DNA of 41,029 nt from positions 1-41,029 of the IMG/VR virus record IMGVR_UViG_3300009008_003203; one strand, written 5' to 3'. How positions within the stretch are numbered: the first letter of the stretch is position 1; every line of letters begins with the position of its first letter. Position numbers and translations under genes: made by a program. The notes beneath the pieces are model-generated. The model worked only from the letters and a program-made list of their open reading frames with translations, ran no database searches and was not told the origin of the DNA. The stretch is from a virus. Of this stretch, positions 34,801 to 41,029 are shown piece by piece.

Positions 34801-35440
34801 GATGATAGGCGCCGTTGGACAAGGGTTTGAGGTAGAGAAGGGAGTGATTAAACCCGAGCGAATCGACTTTAGTTATCTATCACCAAATTGGGATGAGATG
34901 CCAGAGCAAAATAAAGTAAGAGTTGCCGGTTTCACACAGGGCAAGAATCTATTTGAGCTTGGTGGTCAACCAGCGCCTGTTTACGAGATTCCAAAGTCTG
35001 CCGAGCCTGTGGATGATGCAAGATTTGGTATTGAGTTTTCGATTATGCAAGCCCTGGATGAGGACATCATGAACATATTTGCAACTCTTGATGCACTAGA
35101 TTTAGCGATTGGGGCTCCAGAATTGATGTTCGCAGAAGAATATCCAGAGTTAGCACGATTGAGAAAAGTTTATTTTAATCGCTTAACAGATCAGATCAAT
35201 TATAAAAAGCTGTTTGATTTTTTTAGGTGGCTAGACGACTCGTTTGACTCGATAATAGAGGGATTAATCCCACGTAAGACAAATTACATGGGGTTCAATT
35301 TTATAATTGAGGGCCACGGACTAGAACGTCCTAAGGTGGCGTATGGGTCTGGAGACGTTTATCTCGGTGAGAGTACCAGGAGAAATTTAAAGGGAATCAT
35401 ATTACTTCGACAACTTGTCGGTGACATGAGGAAGTTCTAA
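31835..35440 (+). CDS. Giant baseplate-type protein with two LamG-like domains around a tail-protein-I-like core
   Basis: A 1201-residue protein. LamG/concanavalin-like segments lie near residues 130-320 (GYLTFDNTV to GSIDEFRVFAG) and 695-910 (SWTIETRVKF to GHTRFWSEALDEQ). Between them, at about residues 485-610, a helical part contains LLFMWAREFDMVKAFLDHVSN, NEIWRRILINVREIISSKGTVHAIKALF and SGIDPDRIFRFVEYGG; the KGT-x2-AIK-x-L pattern recalls the phage tail protein I family that links baseplate and fibres. The last ~150 residues are again conserved-looking (FFRWLDDSFDSI). Size and place suggest the role of T4 gp7. LamG domains may bind host glycans. Confidence 0.65.
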   Translation: MSKGPKIKRVFENQRLFTPKVIRRYTNSSGVLRNQTAASLSGSAPTSTTGSFRYDPPGSPMKSTQQLPLDFSQFENHTFFASAESNVNVAFEKIVNQFPFDGTTEEYENFLDDLTGFENYVLDSFPHYVGYLTFDNTVLGSVDGKHQSIEVKDRAGVLFPALSRIRSAKTILDPSGGSFSVECKLSLPPEVNTKQIVFSHMSDGGVGYSAFLEDGDEASANIKFVVASGSHHISASHNLEKGEVWHSLSFVYDRDVTQRNAKILSCSTVIATSPRYRFNSLSTQGASFFIATGSTIQTGGSYFTPADTFAGSIDEFRVFAGVRPPGDIDYYMQRNIFARKDLKLSFRFNEPTGSYTNNDVVLDHSGMSLHSKITGWRENQIRVVNTDNMPPMLFEGSVKHPVLFPSYPSLVTLNEQLLLSASQYDSNNPNLITKLIPAHYLDEAAASLAISDNPDGTLMDGISAMSPSYDVPGGARLGQPQIIASLLFMWAREFDMVKAFLDHVSNLIFAEYDYNESIADHLLPVLAEHYGLELPNMFRNAKMNQFFSGEEVVTGKLTRSLQFAQNEIWRRILINVREIISSKGTVHAIKALFRTSGIDPDRIFRFVEYGGTTTQRLGTAREVATEVSTLIDFSGSLAHQTSVTTDAQGFYDKYPSIQSVFLSSSRVEKGWPPPAGDFVMLNNQVLGTDNTNDGLQTSGSWTIETRVKFPLARGLTSKQSLFRLHTTSSGTPHNMILNLVATPPTSRAVYAEKAGEKITLYCRPGFGSDAPLIELPLTGADIFDGRVWMITCGRERYDRCGSYVSSSYFIRATKQEYGNIVEYHTTSSFFAEQSDPPYMNYGENIWQLKEEPGSKALENASGSFLAFGNQSITTTGINFLNNAAAVTNNDARTTLFQGLMGHTRFWSEALDEQETKEHLLNFRSLGVRNPLVNFGFTPDVTGSFEKLRLNISSDQPSTESNDTGGLFLIDFSQNFNLSGSQYYLPASGSMIGAVGQGFEVEKGVIKPERIDFSYLSPNWDEMPEQNKVRVAGFTQGKNLFELGGQPAPVYEIPKSAEPVDDARFGIEFSIMQALDEDIMNIFATLDALDLAIGAPELMFAEEYPELARLRKVYFNRLTDQINYKKLFDFFRWLDDSFDSIIEGLIPRKTNYMGFNFIIEGHGLERPKVAYGSGDVYLGESTRRNLKGIILLRQLVGDMRKF

Positions 35441-38058
35441 TGGCGAAATATGAAATAATCACTCCCCATGGTGTCGAAGCACCATACAGTCTAACGGGAT
35501 CCATGTACGTAGGCGGCCCACCTTTTGATGGCTACTATACCGCTGGGTCATCTTTGGTTGGCTGGTGGCGCTTCCAGGATTTAACGTCTTTCCCTTCTTC
35601 TGGCGACGCGCCAGACTCAAGTGGTCAAGATAATCCCGCGACGAGTTTTAAAGCCAAGAGACCAGATTTTTCGATATCGTCCCCAGGCGATAGAATTCAA
35701 CCAAATTCTGTATTATTAACCCAATCACCAGATATACAATCTGCCACCATCAAAGATCTCGCGGCAGATTCTGTTCTTTCATTCGGGGACGGGGAAACAG
35801 ATAGTTCATTTTCAATTGCCGCGCGCGTACGGAGACCGTCTCTATCGTTAAATGGTGCGTACGGGACGATTATTCACAAGGGAAAAGAAAATTCCGCTGA
35901 TGAAGTAGAGTACCAGCTTGTACTTTGGGACAATAACACAGACGGTGCCTCGAGGGTGCAATTTAAAATTGGTGATCGTTCTGAAGAAGCTTTTCTGCGA
36001 GTTCAGAGTCCTGCGGAGTCATTAACGGCCGATGAGTGGCATAGCGTAGTTGTGACGTATGACGGAACAGCCAAGGCAACTCTAGATGATGGTGGCAGCT
36101 CTATAAATTGTATGGCAATATACATCGATGGACGGCCTCAGCCGCTGGAAGATAATTCTCTTAATCCCCTGTTATATGTAGCGATGGAGGGATCGACCGA
36201 ACGTTTTCGGATGGGCGCTCGAGGAAGTGGTGGAGGTGCGAACGGTTTCGAGGGGAACCTGGCAGACATAGCAATATGGAATAGGGAGTTAACTGAAATT
36301 GAGATAGCTGCGATCGCGAATGCAGCAAGTGGTCCGATTTATTGGTCATATCGAAACTTCCACCTTGTAGGATATGGTCAGCGGCTTTCACCCACTGGAT
36401 CACAAGAACGCCTGTCTCTTCAAGGTTTGGACGCGCGTCCAGATGATGTATATTTCCCAAGCCTGCTTCCTCGTATTCGTCAAGGCGCTCCAATGTCGAT
36501 ATGGAGACAGGGCGAAAAGATATCTGACAAGTATTTTGATGACACTTTGTCCTTCCCCCATTCAGGGTCTACAAGTCTCCGCGGCGAAAATGATGTCAAG
36601 ATTAATATGCGGATGAATTTTGAGTGGGAAAAGCTCAACTTTGGTCAAGCACCGGTAGTTCAGCAGGGGGAATCTTTTGTTGAGACTAACCCCTTCAATG
36701 CAGTAGACTTTATTACATCACCCGAAAGTACCTTCTGGCCCGTAAATTTATTCAACCTTGGGTCTCTACTCGATCATGAGTTCGACGGTGTAATAGAGCC
36801 ACTAGACATTCGTTCTGAACTTCTTGGATTGGTTCGCTCTAGATTCGAGGGGCATTCTGTCCGCGGCTCGCTTATGGGTCCTGCTAGCGAAACATACTTT
36901 GGTAGCAAGCTTATTGTTGACAAGTGGCGCTCTGATGACGGAAAGACTCCATTTTTTCTCGATGCACCAATTAACTGGAGCGAGCTAACACCAAGCGCAT
37001 CAGCGACATGGGACAGTTTGCCGGTGGCGGTTTATTCTAATATAACGACCGAGCCGGATCGACCGTTTGTTGATCACGATGCGTTTGAGCAGACCGTTTC
37101 TACTTTGGTAATGAATAACCCACAGCTGCCTGGTGGAATTATCCCCTATAATTTAGCTTTATCCCCTCCAGGTTTTTCCTTTGGTAGTCAGCTTTCGTTA
37201 CCATGGGCCAATGAATTGTTGGCTTGGTGGAGACTAAACCGCGAAAGTAGCAGTGGGGGTACAGTACCCGATTCGTCAGGTAATGGTCGTGACGCGACAT
37301 TCTCTTCCACTCCCACTGTTACTTCAGCAGAAACGCCAATGCCGTATATTCAAGAGACTGTTCAGCAATTCGTCAATGAGAGTGACAAAATCTTCCTCGG
37401 GACCGATGCAGTCTGGGAGCCGCTGATCGGTGGCGCCGGGGATGATGCAAAACCATTTTCAATATCTGCTTGGTTTAATGCGCAAGCGCTGGGAAGCTCG
37501 TTCCCCCACGCCGGGAAATTAATAGAGTTTGGTTTCGCCAGCAGAACAATCATCACCACCCATCCTATTGATCCCGACTACGATCTCGGCCTGAGGTTTG
37601 ACTGTGGCGCCGGCACCCCCCCCAGGACCCAAGACATATTCTTTAATACGTGGTATCACATGGTTTGGACATATTCTGGTGGGTCCAACCACGGTGGAAA
37701 CAAGAAAGCAAGGGTATACATCAATGGCGTCCAGCATGACGTTGAGACCCAGACAGCTATAGCTATAGCATCAGGTCACGGGTATCTTGGGGGTGATCAC
37801 GATGGAGGAAGCGGATGGGCGGGCTATATTGCTGATGTGAGTATATGGAGTCGCAGACTACTGTGGGCTGAAGTTCAAGCGCTTTACAGTGCACGAAACG
37901 GTATATCCAGATATGATTTAAAGGACGACACGCTGATAGCGGCGATGCGTCAAATGAACTCAACAGCATATCCCACTATCGATCATGCCGAACGGCGTGC
38001 TAATCATGGATTTTACTTCGGACAAAATGCTGGTTCAATTGTGTATGGAGATGAGTAG
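35440..38058 (+). CDS. Virion protein with two LamG-like domains
   Basis: An 872-residue protein starting in a TAATG overlap. Two LamG-type segments are visible, each with the same signatures: GWWRFQD...PDSSGQDN near residue 40 and AWWRLNRE...PDSSGNGRDA near residue 595 open the domains; WHSVVVTYDG and WYHMVWTYSGG are the central strands; GNLADIAIWNRELTEIEI (residues ~270-285) and GYIADVSIWSRRLLWAEV (~795-812) close them. The middle ~300 residues have no recognised domain. Such domains are carbohydrate- or protein-binding beta sandwiches; in a phage virion they may act in adsorption or baseplate decoration. It is the second of three adjacent LamG-bearing genes. Confidence 0.75.
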   Translation: MAKYEIITPHGVEAPYSLTGSMYVGGPPFDGYYTAGSSLVGWWRFQDLTSFPSSGDAPDSSGQDNPATSFKAKRPDFSISSPGDRIQPNSVLLTQSPDIQSATIKDLAADSVLSFGDGETDSSFSIAARVRRPSLSLNGAYGTIIHKGKENSADEVEYQLVLWDNNTDGASRVQFKIGDRSEEAFLRVQSPAESLTADEWHSVVVTYDGTAKATLDDGGSSINCMAIYIDGRPQPLEDNSLNPLLYVAMEGSTERFRMGARGSGGGANGFEGNLADIAIWNRELTEIEIAAIANAASGPIYWSYRNFHLVGYGQRLSPTGSQERLSLQGLDARPDDVYFPSLLPRIRQGAPMSIWRQGEKISDKYFDDTLSFPHSGSTSLRGENDVKINMRMNFEWEKLNFGQAPVVQQGESFVETNPFNAVDFITSPESTFWPVNLFNLGSLLDHEFDGVIEPLDIRSELLGLVRSRFEGHSVRGSLMGPASETYFGSKLIVDKWRSDDGKTPFFLDAPINWSELTPSASATWDSLPVAVYSNITTEPDRPFVDHDAFEQTVSTLVMNNPQLPGGIIPYNLALSPPGFSFGSQLSLPWANELLAWWRLNRESSSGGTVPDSSGNGRDATFSSTPTVTSAETPMPYIQETVQQFVNESDKIFLGTDAVWEPLIGGAGDDAKPFSISAWFNAQALGSSFPHAGKLIEFGFASRTIITTHPIDPDYDLGLRFDCGAGTPPRTQDIFFNTWYHMVWTYSGGSNHGGNKKARVYINGVQHDVETQTAIAIASGHGYLGGDHDGGSGWAGYIADVSIWSRRLLWAEVQALYSARNGISRYDLKDDTLIAAMRQMNSTAYPTIDHAERRANHGFYFGQNAGSIVYGDE

Positions 38059-38060
38059 CG

Positions 38061-41029
38061 ATGTTTAACACAAAGAATCAATGGATCTGGCCAGACCTTT
38101 CAAGATATGTTTCTTCGATTGGAAGCCACGGCAAGCGATGGGAATTGAAACCCATTTGTAAAGCTTACTATAGATTTAATGAGTGGTCCGCATCAGGTGA
38201 GCCAGGGTTTAAAGATCGTGCCGGCGCCCAAGAACCACTGATGATAGTCACCGGCAGTGGAACTGCTGGAACCACCTCAACGACATATCCGCCAATCCTT
38301 CCATATAATAAGGAGATGTTGCCCTTAGATTTTGACAAGTCATTAGCTGGCAGCTTACCAAAGTTTACTCCCACTTCATTAGAGCTTGTTCCTAACTCTG
38401 AAACTCGAGTTGCACGTCCGCTTGTCATGAAGTGTTTTGACTTCGGAACCCGCGACCGCCGCTTTTTACTGAGCAACACTCTTAAGAATATTGACACCAC
38501 TTTCCTCCAGGAAGAGTATACATTCGTTACAAGGGTATGTGTTACTTCACCTGCCGGCGATCCAGAGCTTATATTTTCACTATCAGAATTTAATCTGACC
38601 TTATTGTCTCTTTCTTGTACATCAGCGTCAGCGACACAATATACTTTGGGAGCGAAGGTCTTTGATACGGTCGGCACCACTGAGTCCGTTTCAGGAAACC
38701 TCTATTATGATAAATGGTACACTGCCTTTATTTCTGTAAGGGGCCCAACTGCTTCTACGGCTGGTCAGGTAAAACTGAGTGTGTGGGAAATGACAGACGG
38801 AACTCGTACTGCGGTACCGACCGTCACCGCAATTACCGCTGGAAAAACTCTTCTTAGTCTCACATCTCCTAGAATATTCGTCGGATACGGAGACCCGACT
38901 TCTGCTCCTAATCCTTCATTCCCTCCAGGCGAATCGAATAATTGGGGACATCATTCCAAAATTTTTGAGTTAGCAATTCTTGGAAATTGGACTTCTAGTG
39001 AATTAAACCAGGCGATCGCATCAGGATGGTCTGACGAAACTCTTACCGGACATCCTCGTCTTTTCACAAATTGGACATCTGGGTTTGATAGCGAAAAAGC
39101 TAGAAAAGCATTACGATTGATGGACGACGCAAGAGCAGCTTATCCATCGATAGTAAGAACCGGTGACGGAACCCGGTTAGGGAACCAACCAGTATCACCA
39201 TTTAACGATGATAATACGCTAATTTTTACCGCTAGCTCTCATTTGCGCTTTCCAGAAATGTTGCCCGAAGACTTATTTGCTGACAGCGGAGCTGGTGGTA
39301 GTCTGGAGAGGTATTCTAGAAAGAATTTAACGCACACTTCACCGACCGATCTCGGTGCCGACCCATGGATAATTGCCTCCGGCAGTGTCAGACCCGGTAT
39401 TATGTCTAGAGAAGCATTCATTTTTAATAGAAATGATGGGATATATGGTCAGCAATTACAACACAGGAATAGACTAGCTAGCGCGATGCCTCCCTTTGAT
39501 GATTCCGCCCGTGATACCGCTGTAGAAATAATTCACTTACCTGCCACACCACTTTCTACCACACTAGGTTTTGATCAACCGCTGGGTAGCAGAATCGCGA
39601 TTGTTATAGATTTAAACCCCACCCAAGATCTGGCTTTAGGCCATGTCAGTAGAGACCTTATATTGACAGGATCCGAGGGAGTGGGCGGTGGCTTAGAAAA
39701 TCGTACTTGTGTACCCGACTTTTCCAATGTAGGTAAGGCAATCGACAGTATCGCCTATTTTAATTTCGCCAAAAGCCGCTGGGACTTAAAGGGTAGTATT
39801 ATTGATGACTCTATACTCCCGATGCCATCGAGCCTGGACAATTACAAGTCACCCTTTATTGTTTCTTCTTCTCTTGCATTCGGGGCCACAACGGGCTTCG
39901 TTGTGAATCCAGATGCAGAGGATCCAGTCTTACCCTTAATGGCGCGAGGACGACCGACTGATACTTTTGGATTTCCGTTTGATGAAAAGTGGTCACCACA
40001 GCGTGAACAGAAATTAAATTTGGCAAAATATATTTCTGCTCCTTTCTTGTTAGAGAAAATGGTCATTAAGCATGACATAGAATTCTATGAGGCGGGTGAT
40101 GAGGGGCTTGGATATATGATAAGGGAAAAGAAGAGTCCGTCGGATGGATCTTTTCTTGCTCATTCTTCATCAAGAGCGGGAGACACTGTCCCCAATTATG
40201 CTCGCGTCGATGTGACCGTGCAACCTCCACAAGGGTCGCTCTGGACCACCGCCACCGCATCCTGGCAGGATTTATTTTATGCCGGTACATCTCGTTCCGA
40301 TAAACTTACATACGGTCGATTTCCCCTTATGGGAGGGATGAGAGGAAGCGGCGGCGTCGCAGCAGGGATAAGAGGCGGCTTGTTAATGCCGTCTGATGAT
40401 AGCAAGTATAAGGTTGTACCCAATGTCCTTCTTCCGCTTGAGGAAAACGGCGCTCCCTGGCGTCGGTTTCCAGCAGACAAATCGTTATACATTAATGCCG
40501 ACATAGAAGAGATCGAACTAACAGCTGGGCAAACACCTGGCGGAGCAGCATTCTGGCGTGCCGATACTTTCTTCTTACTTCGTGACACAGTGGGTCGGGT
40601 TAACCGAGTAACAGAACGAACCCCTCCAGATGCTTTCTTGACCGGCGCATCGAGAGGACGATGGTGGCCACGTGGAGTGTTCGACAACGCGCAAACCACC
40701 GAAGGCTGGCCTTATTCGATTCCACAACGTTATACAGTCAACTCGGTATCTTCCGGTTCAATTCGAGAGCTTATTACCTACGCGCAAATAGCTCACTGTG
40801 GTTATGTAAGAACAGACATGAATAGTCAAGCTCTTAAGAGCGGCTCTACGTGGCAAGAAACCCATCCCCTCCGCGCCGGTGCTATGCACTACCCTCGGCA
40901 GAACAGAACGGGCACTCCATTTACAATAGCTGGTCAAGAGAGATGGGAACAACCACTAGACAATGCTGCCTGGAGCGGCGCCGCCGAAGCCTGGCGAAAC
41001 TACGATTCTCGAGGGTACCCACATCATGG
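38061..41029 (+). CDS. Giant virion protein with LamG-like N-terminal region, 3' end outside the window
   Basis: The frame is open from ATG 38061 to the right edge, giving at least 989 residues without a stop. GGAG lies about 11 bp before the ATG and the previous stop is 2 bp away. The first ~350 residues look LamG-like: CKAYYRFNEWS near residue 33, FVTRVCVTSP near 155, KWYTAFISV near 222, and KIFELAILGNWTSSEL near 300. The rest is Trp/Arg/Gly-rich with no family I know (for example RFPLMGGMRGSGGVAAGIRGG near 752). It is richer in G+C than the glycan cluster. Probably a tail or baseplate protein, by context. Confidence 0.75.
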   Translation, partial: MFNTKNQWIWPDLSRYVSSIGSHGKRWELKPICKAYYRFNEWSASGEPGFKDRAGAQEPLMIVTGSGTAGTTSTTYPPILPYNKEMLPLDFDKSLAGSLPKFTPTSLELVPNSETRVARPLVMKCFDFGTRDRRFLLSNTLKNIDTTFLQEEYTFVTRVCVTSPAGDPELIFSLSEFNLTLLSLSCTSASATQYTLGAKVFDTVGTTESVSGNLYYDKWYTAFISVRGPTASTAGQVKLSVWEMTDGTRTAVPTVTAITAGKTLLSLTSPRIFVGYGDPTSAPNPSFPPGESNNWGHHSKIFELAILGNWTSSELNQAIASGWSDETLTGHPRLFTNWTSGFDSEKARKALRLMDDARAAYPSIVRTGDGTRLGNQPVSPFNDDNTLIFTASSHLRFPEMLPEDLFADSGAGGSLERYSRKNLTHTSPTDLGADPWIIASGSVRPGIMSREAFIFNRNDGIYGQQLQHRNRLASAMPPFDDSARDTAVEIIHLPATPLSTTLGFDQPLGSRIAIVIDLNPTQDLALGHVSRDLILTGSEGVGGGLENRTCVPDFSNVGKAIDSIAYFNFAKSRWDLKGSIIDDSILPMPSSLDNYKSPFIVSSSLAFGATTGFVVNPDAEDPVLPLMARGRPTDTFGFPFDEKWSPQREQKLNLAKYISAPFLLEKMVIKHDIEFYEAGDEGLGYMIREKKSPSDGSFLAHSSSRAGDTVPNYARVDVTVQPPQGSLWTTATASWQDLFYAGTSRSDKLTYGRFPLMGGMRGSGGVAAGIRGGLLMPSDDSKYKVVPNVLLPLEENGAPWRRFPADKSLYINADIEEIELTAGQTPGGAAFWRADTFFLLRDTVGRVNRVTERTPPDAFLTGASRGRWWPRGVFDNAQTTEGWPYSIPQRYTVNSVSSGSIRELITYAQIAHCGYVRTDMNSQALKSGSTWQETHPLRAGAMHYPRQNRTGTPFTIAGQERWEQPLDNAAWSGAAEAWRNYDSRGYPHH

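Noticed and set aside
38168-38680. A 170-codon minus-strand open frame, and other minus-strand frames between 38 and 41 kb
   Set aside because: They lie wholly inside the continuous + strand frame from 38061 to the window end, lack ribosome-binding sites and show no recognisable protein motifs.

Overview
This window looks like part of a large tailed phage (T4-like myovirus) genome, probably from an uncultivated, likely aquatic, Gram-negative host. The evidence is a gp55-like late sigma factor, recognisable baseplate wedge proteins of the gp25 and gp6 types, and several very long virion proteins. All genes are on the + strand and are packed with 0-60 bp gaps or short ATGA/GTGA/TTGA overlaps. 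I see no tRNA, rRNA, CRISPR array, integrase, transposase or clear terminator. The Gram-negative host is an inference from the ADP-heptose genes, which normally serve LPS core synthesis.

Layout. (1) 1-3217: the end of a long tail-fibre or appendage protein. (2) 3218-3404: the only sizeable intergenic gap, with an extended -10 promoter candidate. (3) 3405-11966: eight glycosyltransferase genes, one of them a two-domain fusion and one a clear GT6 (ABO-type) member, plus a class I methyltransferase. (4) 11970-20259: a sugar-metabolism cassette. It holds a HldE-type adenylyltransferase, a minimal HAD phosphatase, a cupin, an SDR, a zinc-type dehydrogenase, an FkbM/METTL24-like methyltransferase, a two-gene transketolase without its third domain, a PfkB kinase of the HldE type, a HldD-type epimerase, GDP-L-fucose synthase and GDP-mannose 4,6-dehydratase. 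(5) 20308-21180: a Cas4/RecB-like nuclease with cysteines placed for an Fe-S cluster. (6) 21238-23641: two more GT-B glycosyltransferases. (7) 23638-25051: a small membrane protein, the late sigma factor and a small helical protein. (8) 25051-41029: baseplate/tail genes, including an OB-fold hub candidate, an Ala-rich protein, gp25-like, gp6-like, a 516-aa structural protein and three giant proteins with LamG-like regions. The last of these runs off the right edge.

How the genes may work together. Transketolase can make sedoheptulose 7-phosphate; HldE-type kinase, a HAD phosphatase, HldE-type adenylyltransferase and HldD would then give ADP-L-glycero-D-manno-heptose, with only the GmhA isomerase not seen here. 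Gmd plus Fcl would convert host GDP-mannose to GDP-L-fucose. Ten glycosyltransferase genes are available to use such donors. The product could be a glycan placed on the virion or a remodelled host surface polysaccharide; the sequence alone does not decide this. The second glycosyltransferase pair is translationally linked to the late sigma and baseplate genes, which favours late expression for at least those two enzymes.
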